Below the pieces are notes generated by a model. It was not told the origin of the DNA. It ran no database searches and was given only the letters and a program-made list of their open reading frames with translations. Of a DNA stretch of 64,000 nt, positions 23,365-31,651 are shown piece by piece (position 1 is the first letter of the stretch; the number at the start of each line of letters is the position of its first letter). The stretch is from NCBI GenBank assembly GCA_900754965.1, contig CAAEEO010000007.1:1-64000 (forward strand), written 5' to 3'. The position numbers were made by a program, and so were the translations under genes. Origin of the DNA: an uncultured Oscillospiraceae bacterium. Lineage in GTDB: Bacteria > Bacillota > Clostridia > Oscillospirales > Oscillospiraceae.

Positions 23365-24012
23365 ATGAAAAAAACGCTATACAGCCTGATGCTCAACGAC
23401 GATGTGGTGCGGGAAATCGATCTTCTGGCCCACCGCCGGGGAATCAGCAGGTCCAGTCTCATCAATGAGATCCTGGCGGATTATGTGGAAGTCATGACCC
23501 CGGAGCGCTGGGTCAACGACCTTTTCCAGACCGTGGAGCAGCTGCTGTCCCCTTCCCGGGAACTGGTTCCCTTTTTCGTCCCCAACGCCAGCAGCATGTC
23601 CATGAAATCCAGCCTGCGGTATAAATACCGCCCCACCGTGAAATACGAGGTGGAGTTCCGGCAGCCGGAGGGCGAACACAGCGGCACCCTGTCTGTGATT
23701 TTCCGCACCCAGTCTGCGGGACTGATCCAGGCCATGACCGCCTTCTTCCGCCTTTGGAAACAACTGGAAGACAACTGGTTCAGCCGGCGGGGACTGCCCC
23801 TGCGCCGATACGAGTTGTACGACGGACGGTTTGTCCGCTCCATCCGCCTGGCAGACAAAGACCTTTCCAACGAACAGGCCGCCCGGTCTCTGGTGGACTA
23901 TGTGGAGACCTTTGACCGCCTGATGAAAGGGTATCTGGCCCAGGAACTGACACCGGAGCAGGTGGCCAGCGAATATGAGCAGGCCATGTCCCGGCAAAAA
24001 ATCATCCTGTAA
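23365..24012 (+). CDS. Ribbon-helix-helix domain protein of unknown function, upstream of clpB
   Basis: A 215-residue protein. The first 45 residues look like a MetJ/Arc/CopG ribbon-helix-helix: a beta strand TLYSLMLNDDVVREIDLLAH and then RGISRSSLINEILADYVE. The remaining 170 residues, with paired aromatic and basic segments (MKSSLRYKYRPTVKYEVEF, RLWKQLEDNWFSRRGLPLRR), match no domain I know. Start is ambiguous: ATG at 23365 is 13 bases from AAAGGAG, an in-frame GTG at 23356 only 4. It ends 40 bases before clpB with no terminator between, so it may be a regulator or partner of ClpB. Confidence 0.8.
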   Translation: MKKTLYSLMLNDDVVREIDLLAHRRGISRSSLINEILADYVEVMTPERWVNDLFQTVEQLLSPSRELVPFFVPNASSMSMKSSLRYKYRPTVKYEVEFRQPEGEHSGTLSVIFRTQSAGLIQAMTAFFRLWKQLEDNWFSRRGLPLRRYELYDGRFVRSIRLADKDLSNEQAARSLVDYVETFDRLMKGYLAQELTPEQVASEYEQAMSRQKIIL

Positions 24013-24052
24013 TCCACAAACGATCATGATATGGAAATAGAGGTGTACTGTT

Positions 24053-26641
24053 ATGAATGCTGAAAAATATACCCAGAAAACATTAGAGGCCATCCAGACT
24101 GCCCAGTCTATGGCCATTGAAAATCAAAACGCTTATGTCACCCCCGAGCATCTGCTGTACGCCCTGACGGACGCGGACGGGGGCCTGATTGGCGCCCTGC
24201 TCAGCCGCATGGGCGTCAACTGCGACGAAGTGCTGTCTGAACTGGACAGCGCCATCGAAAAACTGCCCAAAGTCACCGGCGGCGGAGAAGTCTATGCCTC
24301 CCGGGAATTGGGCGAGATCCTGACCGTGGCGGAAAAAACTGCCGCCAATATGAAGGACAGCTATGTGTCCGTGGAGCATCTGATGCTCTCGATTCTCGCC
24401 AAGCCCACCCCCGCCATCCGGCGCATTTTCACCGACCACAACATCACCCGCCAGAAGTTCACCCAGGAGCTGAGCAAAGTAAAAACCCAGCCTGTCACCA
24501 GCGACAATCCCGAGGACACTTACGATGCCCTGCGCAAATACGGCACGGATCTGGTGCAGCGGGCCAGAGATAACGAACTGGACCCGGTCATTGGCCGGGA
24601 TACAGAGATCCGCAATGTCATCCGCATCCTCAGCCGCAAGACCAAAAACAACCCCGTGCTGATCGGCGAGCCAGGCGTAGGTAAAACCGCCATTGCCGAG
24701 GGACTGGCCCAGCGGATCGTCCGGGGAGATGTGCCGGAAGGTCTGAAAGATAAGACGGTGTTCTCTCTGGATATGGGAGCGCTCATTGCCGGTGCCAAAT
24801 ACCGGGGCGAATTTGAAGAGCGCCTGAAAGCCGTTCTGGAGGAGATCAAAAAATCCGAAGGCCGGATCATCCTTTTCATCGACGAATTGCACACCATCGT
24901 GGGCGCCGGAAAAACAGAAGGCAGCATGGATGCCGGCAACCTCCTCAAACCCATGTTGGCCCGGGGCGAACTGCACTGCATCGGCGCCACGACCCTGGAC
25001 GAATACCGGAAGTATATCGAAAAAGACGCCGCTCTGGAACGCCGTTTCCAGCCGGTAATGGTCAATGAGCCAACAGTGGAAGATACCATTTCCATTCTCC
25101 GCGGTCTGAAAGACCGGTATGAGATCTATCACGGTGTCCGAATCCACGACAATGCCCTGGTGGCCGCCGCCACTCTCTCCGACCGCTATATTTCCGATCG
25201 GTTCCTGCCGGACAAGGCCATTGATCTGGTAGACGAGGCCTGTGCGCTGATCCGTACGGAAATCGACTCCATGCCCGCAGAACTGGACGATATGCGCCGC
25301 CGGATGATGCAGTTGGAGATTGAAGAAATGGCGCTGAAGAAAGAGGACGACCCCCTGTCCCAGGACCGTCTGCAAAAGCTGCGGGAGGAACTGGCCAATC
25401 TGCGGGACACCTTCCGGGAAAAACAGCTGGAGTGGGAGTCTGAGAAACAGGCCGTTGACAGTGTCAAAGACATTAAGGCGCAGATCGATCAGATGCACGC
25501 CGACATCGAAAACGCCCAGATGAATCTGGAATATGAAAAAGCCGCCAAACTGCGTTATTCCGATCTGCCTGCACTGGAAAAGAAATTGCAGCAGGCCGAG
25601 CAGTCTGCCGAATCCAACCGCAATTCCTCCATGGTCCACGATACGGTCACGGAAGAGGAAGTGGCCGGAATCGTGGCAAAATGGACCGGAATCCCCGTGG
25701 CAAAACTCATGGAGGGCGAACGGGAAAAACTGCTGCACCTGGAAGAGATCCTGCATCAGCGGGTCATCGGACAGGACGAGGCTGTGCAGAAAGTTTCCGA
25801 GGCCATTCTCCGCTCCCGGGCGGGCATTGCCGACCCCAACCGCCCCATTGGGTCTTTCCTGTTCCTGGGTCCCACCGGCGTGGGCAAAACAGAACTGGCC
25901 AAGGCTTTGGCAGAGTCCCTTTTTGACGACGAGCACAACATGGTGCGGATCGATATGACCGAGTACATGGAAAAATACTCCGTCAGCCGTCTGATTGGCG
26001 CACCTCCGGGATATGTCGGCTATGACGAGGGCGGTCAACTCACAGAGGCCGTACGCCGCAGACCTTATTCCGTGGTGCTGTTTGACGAGGTGGAAAAGGC
26101 CCACCCGGATGTGTTCAACATTCTGCTGCAAATTCTGGATGACGGCCGCATCACCGACTCCCAGGGCCGCACGGTAGACTTTAAGAATACCGTGATCATT
26201 CTGACTTCTAACCTGGGCAGCCAGTATCTGTTGGACGGCATCGACAGCCAGGGCAACCTCTCTGCACAAGCACAGGACGGCGTCATGGCAGAATTGCGCG
26301 CCTCCTTCCGTCCGGAATTTTTGAACCGCCTGGATGAGATTCTCTTCTTCCGGCCCCTGGTAAAATCCGATCTGCGCCGGATCATTGACCTGATGCTTGC
26401 CGGTCTGCGCGGCCGCCTGGAAAACCAGATGCTCCATCTGGAAGTCACCGACAGCGCAAAAGACCTGCTCATCGAGCAGGGATACGACCCGGTATACGGC
26501 GCCCGCCCCCTGCGCCGGGTGCTCCAGACCAAAGCAGAAACCCTCATTGCCCGGGAGATTCTTTCCGGCCAACTGTCCGGCGGCGATACCCTGGTTCTGG
26601 ATACCGAAGGCGCAGACCTGGTCTGCCGGAGAAAAGCATAA
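24053..26641 (+). CDS. clpB: ATP-dependent chaperone ClpB
   Basis: An 862-residue AAA+ disaggregase that works with DnaK to rescue aggregated proteins. The N-terminal Clp domains ([27 protein letters not shown]) are followed by the first ATPase with GEPGVGKTA near residue 205, the long coiled-coil M domain (about 400-525, with [17 protein letters not shown]), and the second ATPase with GPTGVGKTE near 605. The presence of the full M domain and a length near 860 separates it from ClpC/ClpA, and no ClpP-binding loop is evident. The ribosome binding site is GAGGTG. A RHH gene precedes it in the same unit. Confidence 0.97.
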   Translation: MNAEKYTQKTLEAIQTAQSMAIENQNAYVTPEHLLYALTDADGGLIGALLSRMGVNCDEVLSELDSAIEKLPKVTGGGEVYASRELGEILTVAEKTAANMKDSYVSVEHLMLSILAKPTPAIRRIFTDHNITRQKFTQELSKVKTQPVTSDNPEDTYDALRKYGTDLVQRARDNELDPVIGRDTEIRNVIRILSRKTKNNPVLIGEPGVGKTAIAEGLAQRIVRGDVPEGLKDKTVFSLDMGALIAGAKYRGEFEERLKAVLEEIKKSEGRIILFIDELHTIVGAGKTEGSMDAGNLLKPMLARGELHCIGATTLDEYRKYIEKDAALERRFQPVMVNEPTVEDTISILRGLKDRYEIYHGVRIHDNALVAAATLSDRYISDRFLPDKAIDLVDEACALIRTEIDSMPAELDDMRRRMMQLEIEEMALKKEDDPLSQDRLQKLREELANLRDTFREKQLEWESEKQAVDSVKDIKAQIDQMHADIENAQMNLEYEKAAKLRYSDLPALEKKLQQAEQSAESNRNSSMVHDTVTEEEVAGIVAKWTGIPVAKLMEGEREKLLHLEEILHQRVIGQDEAVQKVSEAILRSRAGIADPNRPIGSFLFLGPTGVGKTELAKALAESLFDDEHNMVRIDMTEYMEKYSVSRLIGAPPGYVGYDEGGQLTEAVRRRPYSVVLFDEVEKAHPDVFNILLQILDDGRITDSQGRTVDFKNTVIILTSNLGSQYLLDGIDSQGNLSAQAQDGVMAELRASFRPEFLNRLDEILFFRPLVKSDLRRIIDLMLAGLRGRLENQMLHLEVTDSAKDLLIEQGYDPVYGARPLRRVLQTKAETLIAREILSGQLSGGDTLVLDTEGADLVCRRKA

Positions 26642-26652
26642 TTTGAAGGGAT

Positions 26653-26681
26653 TTGACAAAATCCGCCGTCCGCGGTATCAT
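26653..26681 (+). promoter_or_regulatory. Strong promoter of the DUF445 gene
   Basis: TTGACA (26653-26658), 17-base spacer, TATCAT (26676-26681), beginning 12 bases after the clpB stop codon. Confidence 0.8.
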
Positions 26682-26700
26682 GTGACCCAATAAAACCAGC

Positions 26701-26727
26701 GCCGGACATTCCTTATGAATGTCCGGC
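26701..26727 (+). promoter_or_regulatory. Leader hairpin just upstream of the DUF445 ribosome binding site
   Basis: A perfect 11-bp stem (26701-26711, 26717-26727), 5-base loop, not followed by a T-run, and directly abutting GGAAAGGAC. It would sit within about 15 bases of the 5' end of the mRNA made from the 26653-26681 promoter and may stabilise the message or influence translation. It could also be a weak terminator for clpB. Confidence 0.5.
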
Positions 26728-26744
26728 GGAAAGGACTTGGACCC

Positions 26745-27608
26745 ATGCAGTATCTGCACTACATCGCAGGCCCCCTGGTGGGTGCCGTCATCGGATATTT
26801 CACCAACTTTTTGGCTGTCAAAATGCTGTTCCGCCCCCGTCAGGAAGTGAAGGTCTTTGGACATACCCTGCCCTTTACCCCGGGTATCATTCCCAAAAAC
26901 AAACCCCGTCTGGCCCATGCCATCGGACAGGCCGTGGCCAATGTACTTCTGACAAAAGAGGATTTCACCGGACTGATCACCGACAGCGCATTGGAACAGG
27001 CCAGCACGGCTCTGGTCACCGGCTCAGGACTGTTCTCCCAGGGAACACTGGAGGACTTGGCCCATCGCGCCGGGATCGAGCAGGTGGAGACAGAGCGCCT
27101 GGAAGAATTCCTCACAGAAAAAGTGTGGCAGTCGGCACAGTCCATGGATCTGGGGGATATGGTCAGCCGAAAGGCCCAGGAGATCGTCCAGTCCAAACCC
27201 ATGCTCATGCTCCTGCCTCTGGATTCCATTCTCTCCGCCATCAAAGCCAAGGTCAATGAGTATGTGTCCAGTGAGGATTGCCGGACGCAGATTGGCAATG
27301 TTCTCCACGAAAAAGTGCAGGAAGTGCTCCACGCTCCCACTGCCCAAACTTTGGAACAGCTGGGTCTGACGGAGACTGCCGCAGAGTCCTACCTGGCGCT
27401 GATTCTGCGTCGAATCGTGGACGCCAACCTGGAACCGCTGCTGGCCCGGCTGGATCTTGCCGCCATGGTAGAGGCAAAAATCAACGACATGGATGTGGCC
27501 ATTTTTGAAGATCTGATCATGTCGGTCATGAAAAACGAGCTGAATGCCATTGTGAATCTGGGCTTTTTCATCGGTCTGATCATCGGTACGGTCAACATTT
27601 TCATTTGA
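26745..27608 (+). CDS. DUF445 family membrane protein (YheB-like)
   Basis: A 287-residue protein. ATG at 26745 is chosen as it follows GGAAAGGAC; the frame is open 10 codons further. An N-terminal segment IAGPLVGAVIGYFTNFLAVKML and a C-terminal membrane helix FFIGLIIGTVNIFI bracket a long soluble, helical middle (about 55-265). The motif FTPGIIPKNKPRLAHAIG after the first helix is the DUF445 hallmark. Function is poorly known; B. subtilis YheB/YheA-type proteins link to spores and envelope. It has its own strong promoter, separate from clpB. Confidence 0.88.
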   Translation: MQYLHYIAGPLVGAVIGYFTNFLAVKMLFRPRQEVKVFGHTLPFTPGIIPKNKPRLAHAIGQAVANVLLTKEDFTGLITDSALEQASTALVTGSGLFSQGTLEDLAHRAGIEQVETERLEEFLTEKVWQSAQSMDLGDMVSRKAQEIVQSKPMLMLLPLDSILSAIKAKVNEYVSSEDCRTQIGNVLHEKVQEVLHAPTAQTLEQLGLTETAAESYLALILRRIVDANLEPLLARLDLAAMVEAKINDMDVAIFEDLIMSVMKNELNAIVNLGFFIGLIIGTVNIFI

Positions 27609-27624
27609 ATCCTCTCTGTTTTAA

Positions 27625-27654
27625 AACGCTGCTCCGCCATTGCGGGAGCAGCGT
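27625..27654 (+). terminator. Terminator of the DUF445 gene
   Basis: An 11-bp stem (27625-27635) pairs with 27644-27654 around an 8-base loop and is followed by TTTTTTG. Confidence 0.85.
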
Positions 27655-27740
27655 TTTTTGAACTTTCTCACAGTCTTTTCTTCCTGTTTTTCGGCAAAAT
27701 CGACAAATTCGCGGATTATTTTTCGTTTGTCAATTCACAA

Positions 27741-27776
27741 ATCAATATTGACATTTCCGTATCAATATCGTATTGT
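27741..27776 (+). promoter_or_regulatory. Promoter with overlapping ATCAATAT repeats
   Basis: TTGACA (27748-27753), 17-base spacer, TATTGT (27771-27776). The octamer ATCAATAT occurs at 27741-27748 and again at 27761-27768, exactly 20 bases apart, one overlapping the -35 box and one in the spacer; the first is part of the palindrome TCAATATTGA. This arrangement could be a repressor site. Confidence 0.65.
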
Positions 27777-27844
27777 ATTTCTGTCAAGAACAGCTCAGGG
27801 ATTTCTGAGCACATCAAATTTTATACTATTAGGAGGATAATGAC

Positions 27845-29392
27845 ATGAAGAGATCCCATCTGTCTCGCCTGCTGGCAATCATCATGGTCATCGCCATGGT
27901 CTTTGCTCTGAGCGTTCCCGCTCTGGCTTGCTCCAGCATCGAGCTGACCAGCAAAGAGGGCGACGTTTTCTGGTTCCGCACCTGCGATATGGACGATAGT
28001 TTCAACCTGTTCGGCGAAAACAACTCCATGATCGACTGCTCCTACCTGGTTTCTTACCCGGCAGGTCAGCCCATCAACTTCACCACTGAGACCGTCACTG
28101 CCAAGCACACCGTAGTGGGCGTTTCTTTCGGTAACTCCCTGGCTATGCTGGACGGCATCAACGACGCCGGTCTGGTCTGCGGCCTGCAGAACTTCCCCGA
28201 AGGCACTTCCTGGCCGGAAGACAAGGCTCCCGAAGGCGAGCGTCTGGTTTCCGCAATGGAGACCGTCACCTGGTTCCTGTCTCAGTGCAGCAGCGTCAGC
28301 GATGTGGAAAAACTGGCTGCTGAGACCAAGGTCAAGGCTCTGCATGTGACCGGCATCCCCTATTCCGAGCTGACTGCAACCATGCACCTGACTTTCACCG
28401 ACCCCACCGGTCGCTGCATCATTCTGGAAAATGCCGATAAGGAAAACCCCGGCACCTTCACCGTGTATGAGTCCATCGGCGTGATGACCAACTCCCCCAC
28501 CTACCCCGAGCACATCGAGAACCTGAAGGCCTACATCGGCCAGGATAAGGATCTGAAGGAAGCCAACCTGGATTCCATCACCCTCAACGGCATTGAAGTG
28601 AAGGGCAAGCCCAGCACCGAGACCGGTGTTATGTCCGCTGCAGACGATTCCGCAAGCCGTTTCATCCGTCTGGCTATGTGGCGTTGGAAAGCCCACGAGG
28701 GCAGCCAGTTCCACACCAGCGAAATGCTGGCCCGCGGTGTTGACACCCTGGCAAAGGTTCATGTTCCTTTCACTTCCGGCCAGAAGAGCTACACCCAGTA
28801 CACCGTTGCTTACGATGTGTCCGACCGTGCAGTCTATGTCCGTCCTTACGACAGCCTGACCTGGACCTGCCTGTCCACCAAGGATGTCAACGGTACCGCA
28901 CGCAACACCTATGACATCGTTCGCACCAGCAACCAGTACGCACTGGATGCAAAGGCAAACTCCACTGTCGCTTACGCACACACCCAGAACATTCTGGTCA
29001 ACGGCAAGAGCGTGGCATTCCCCACCTATGCCCTGAAAGATCAGAACGGCAACGAGACCAACTATGTGAACCTGCGCGATGTGGCTTCCGTACTGAACGG
29101 CACCAAATCTCAGTTCGAAGTGGGTTACACCAACGGTGTCATCACCATGGAGACCGGCAAGGCTTACACCGCCACCGGCAATGAGCTGAAAGCGCACTTC
29201 TCCGGCAACCAGACCTTCGAGAGCAGCTTTGCTACCACCACCGTGGACGGCAAGACTGTGGATCTGTCCGCCATCCTGCTCACCGATGCAGCCGGCGGCG
29301 GCTACAACTACTTCAAGCTCCGCGATCTGGGCGCCAAACTGGGCTTTACTGTGGACTTTGTGAACGGTCAGATCACCGTGACTTCCAAGTAA
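27845..29392 (+). CDS. Secreted choloylglycine-hydrolase-family (linear amide C-N hydrolase) enzyme with stalk domains
   Basis: A 515-residue Ntn hydrolase related to bile salt hydrolases and penicillin V acylases, behind AGGAGG. Its signal peptide ends ...VPALA directly before Cys29, so signal cleavage would expose the nucleophilic N-terminal cysteine. Other family active-site residues fit: FRTCD (Arg45, Asp48), INDAG (Asn106), MTNSP (Asn216) and SRFIR (Arg272). Residues 335-515 form stalk-type repeats (ILVNGKSVAFPTYAL, NYVNLRDVA, FKLRDLGAKLGFTVDF), probably for wall attachment. It is therefore likely extracellular. Whether it deconjugates bile acids or cleaves other amides is not determinable here. 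Confidence 0.9.
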   Translation: MKRSHLSRLLAIIMVIAMVFALSVPALACSSIELTSKEGDVFWFRTCDMDDSFNLFGENNSMIDCSYLVSYPAGQPINFTTETVTAKHTVVGVSFGNSLAMLDGINDAGLVCGLQNFPEGTSWPEDKAPEGERLVSAMETVTWFLSQCSSVSDVEKLAAETKVKALHVTGIPYSELTATMHLTFTDPTGRCIILENADKENPGTFTVYESIGVMTNSPTYPEHIENLKAYIGQDKDLKEANLDSITLNGIEVKGKPSTETGVMSAADDSASRFIRLAMWRWKAHEGSQFHTSEMLARGVDTLAKVHVPFTSGQKSYTQYTVAYDVSDRAVYVRPYDSLTWTCLSTKDVNGTARNTYDIVRTSNQYALDAKANSTVAYAHTQNILVNGKSVAFPTYALKDQNGNETNYVNLRDVASVLNGTKSQFEVGYTNGVITMETGKAYTATGNELKAHFSGNQTFESSFATTTVDGKTVDLSAILLTDAAGGGYNYFKLRDLGAKLGFTVDFVNGQITVTSK

Positions 29393-29422
29393 TTTCCTCG
29401 TTTCCCAATCCCAAATCAAATT

Positions 29423-29452
29423 GCGCCTGCTGTGAAAATTCACAGCAGGCGC
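29423..29452 (+). terminator. Terminator of the hydrolase gene
   Basis: A perfect 14-bp stem (29423-29436, 29439-29452) with a 2-base loop followed by TTTTGTTTTTT. Confidence 0.93.
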
Positions 29453-29521
29453 TTTTGTTTTTTCCAGCCTCCTCAATCCCCCCTCTTCTCCGTACATTCT
29501 CACTCAATGTACAAAAAAAGA

Positions 29522-29550
29522 TTGAATTTATCGTCATTTTGGAGTATAAT
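29522..29550 (+). promoter_or_regulatory. Promoter of the MATE transporter gene
   Basis: TTGAAT (29522-29527), 17-base spacer, TATAAT (29545-29550), 60 bases before the start codon. Confidence 0.75.
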
Positions 29551-29610
29551 ACCAGTCCATAAACGGAATGAAAACGCTTGAGAATCTAGATAATGAGGTG
29601 ACTGCCCCCT

Positions 29611-31005
29611 ATGGGACTGCGAAATTTATTTGATGTACATGACATGACCCAAGGCGAACCCTGGAAACGGATCGCGGAATTTTCCATTCCCATGCTGTTG
29701 GGAAACTTTGCACAGCAGCTGTATAACACTGCCGACTCCATCATCGTCGGAAAATATGTAGGCGATAACGCTCTGTCTGCCGTGGGCAGTGCCATGCCCA
29801 TTTTGAATCTGCTGTTGGCACTGTTTGTCGGTGTGGCCACCGGTGCCGGCATCGTGGTTTCTCAAAGTTTCGGTGCCCGGGACAGAAAAGCTCTGTCGGA
29901 AAACATCGGCAACTGTATGATGCTCTCTGCGATTGCCACTGTGATTATCATGATTTTGGGTCCGGTATTGACCCGTCCCCTGCTGGAACTTTTGGAAACC
30001 CCTGTTTCCATCATCGACTGGTGTACCGATTACCTGAATATTTTCTTCTTCGGCATCGTCGGATTCTTCTTCTATAATATGCTCTCCGGCATTCTGCGCG
30101 GCTTAGGCGATTCTTTCTCCGCACTGGGCTTTTTGCTGATTGCCGCCGCCCTGAATGTGGTGCTGGATCTGGTGTTCGTGGCAAAATTCGGCATGGGCGT
30201 CCCCGGTGTGGCCCTGGCCACAGTGATTGCTCAGGCCATCTCTGCCATTTTCTGTCTCTTCAAGCTCCTGTCCATGCGGGAGATCTTTGATCTCAATTTC
30301 CACACCCTCCGCCTGGTGCCCCACACCGCCGGACGCATTTTGCGCATCGGCATCCCCTCCGGTATCACCCAGGGAATCATGGCTATGGCCGGTATGGTGG
30401 TACAGAACCTGACCAACCAGATGGGCGAACTGGTCATTGCCTGCAATGTGATCATCATGCGCGTGGACGGATTTGCCATGATGCCCAACTTCAGTTTCGG
30501 CCAGGCTATGAGCGTGTATACCGGCCAGAATGTGGGTGCCGGGAAGTATGACCGCGTCCATAAAGGCGTCAAACAAGGTGGTTTAATGGCCCTTGGATTC
30601 TCTGCAGTCATTACGGTCGTGCTCATGTTCTTCGGAAAGTATCTCTTCGGGTTCTTTACCGACACGCAAACCCTCATCGACCTGGCTGTGCGGATGATGC
30701 GCATTCTTGCAGTTGGCTACCTGTGTATGTCCGTACTCCAGGTGCTCGGCGGCACAATGCGCGGTGCCGGAGACACCATCACTCCCATGTGGATCTCCAT
30801 TTTCACCACCATCATCCTGCGTGTGCCCACCGCCTATGCCCTGGCATGGCTGACCCGCACGGAAGAATTCCCCCACGGAAAGCCTGAGGCTCTGTTCCTG
30901 TCCCTGCTCATCTCCTGGACTCTGGGTATGCTGACCTCCATCCTGGTCTTCCGCCGTGGCAAATGGAAAGAAAAAATGTATAACCATCCCTCTGTGGAAC
31001 TGTAA
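29611..31005 (+). CDS. MATE family multidrug/metabolite efflux transporter
   Basis: A 464-residue protein with about 12 membrane helices in two MatE halves (IPMLLGNFAQQLYNTADSII early; MQGTMRGAGDT-type GGTMRGAGDTITPMW late). Length and the paired internal repeats are standard. It exports organic cations or drugs with Na+ or H+ antiport; specificity is not readable from sequence. GAGGTGA precedes the ATG. It has its own promoter and terminator, with no adjacent regulator. Confidence 0.94.
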   Translation: MGLRNLFDVHDMTQGEPWKRIAEFSIPMLLGNFAQQLYNTADSIIVGKYVGDNALSAVGSAMPILNLLLALFVGVATGAGIVVSQSFGARDRKALSENIGNCMMLSAIATVIIMILGPVLTRPLLELLETPVSIIDWCTDYLNIFFFGIVGFFFYNMLSGILRGLGDSFSALGFLLIAAALNVVLDLVFVAKFGMGVPGVALATVIAQAISAIFCLFKLLSMREIFDLNFHTLRLVPHTAGRILRIGIPSGITQGIMAMAGMVVQNLTNQMGELVIACNVIIMRVDGFAMMPNFSFGQAMSVYTGQNVGAGKYDRVHKGVKQGGLMALGFSAVITVVLMFFGKYLFGFFTDTQTLIDLAVRMMRILAVGYLCMSVLQVLGGTMRGAGDTITPMWISIFTTIILRVPTAYALAWLTRTEEFPHGKPEALFLSLLISWTLGMLTSILVFRRGKWKEKMYNHPSVEL

Positions 31006-31006
31006 T

Positions 31007-31040
31007 AAAACCCCTCGCCGGAAAACCGGCGAGGGGTTTT
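31007..31040. terminator. Terminator of the MATE gene
   Basis: A perfect 15-bp stem (31007-31021, 31026-31040) with an AAAA loop; A-run before and TTTT after, so it may act on both strands. Confidence 0.93.
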
Positions 31041-31071
31041 TAGAAATTTTAGTGGAACTGTGCCCCTTTTG

Positions 31072-31100
31072 TTTACTTTTCAGTCAAGAATTGCTATAAT
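31072..31100 (+). promoter_or_regulatory. Promoter of the nudix-hflX-yigZ operon
   Basis: TTTACT (31072-31077), 17-base spacer, TATAAT (31095-31100), followed by further TATAAT-like sequences to 31124. Confidence 0.7.
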
Positions 31101-31156
31101 AGGAGAGTTATAATAGGTATAATAGCATCTTGTGTAAAATGGAGGCGATGGCAGCC

Positions 31157-31651
31157 ATGTATATCAACACGACTCTTGGCTATGTGGAGCAGGACGGTAA
31201 GTATCTGATGCTCCATCGAGTGAAGAAGAAAAACGATTTGAACCACGACAAATGGATCGGCATCGGCGGCAAATTTGAAGACGGAGAAAGTCCGGAGGAA
31301 TGTATGTGCCGGGAGGCACTGGAAGAAACGGGTCTGACTCTGATCGCCCCCGTTTTGCGCGGGGTCATTACCTTCCTGTCTAACGAGTGGGACAATGAAT
31401 ATATGTTTTTGTTCACCTGCAATCAGTTCACCGGTTCCCTCATCGACTGTGAGGAAGGAACCCTGGAATGGGTGTCGAAAGAGCAGGTGGCACAGCTGCC
31501 CACCTGGGAAGGGGATCGGATCTTTCTGGATCTGCTCCTGCAGAATGCTCCATTTTTCACATTAAAACTGCAATATGAGGGCAACACATTGGTGTATGCC
31601 GCCCGGGACGGGAAACCTCTCCCGGAATTTCAAAAAAAGGACGAATTATGA
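31157..31651 (+). CDS. NUDIX hydrolase, probable 8-oxo-dGTP diphosphatase
   Basis: A 164-residue protein. ATG at 31157 is 11 bases from GGAGG; ATG at 31148 is too close. The Nudix box is complete: GKFEDGESPEECMCREALEE followed by TGL (about residues 38-60). LMLHRVKKKNDLNHDKWIGIGGK resembles the MutT/YtkD branch that clears oxidised nucleotides. The gene overlaps hflX by 4 bases (ATGA), which couples a nucleotide-cleaning enzyme to a ribosome-splitting GTPase. Substrate assignment is by family. Confidence 0.88.
   Translation: MYINTTLGYVEQDGKYLMLHRVKKKNDLNHDKWIGIGGKFEDGESPEECMCREALEETGLTLIAPVLRGVITFLSNEWDNEYMFLFTCNQFTGSLIDCEEGTLEWVSKEQVAQLPTWEGDRIFLDLLLQNAPFFTLKLQYEGNTLVYAARDGKPLPEFQKKDEL

Noticed and set aside
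24083..26659. Long open frame (over 850 codons) on the minus strand opposite clpB
   Set aside because: It is an antisense shadow of clpB caused by GC-rich codon use; the product is rich in His and Gln and shows no domain, and clpB is unmistakable.
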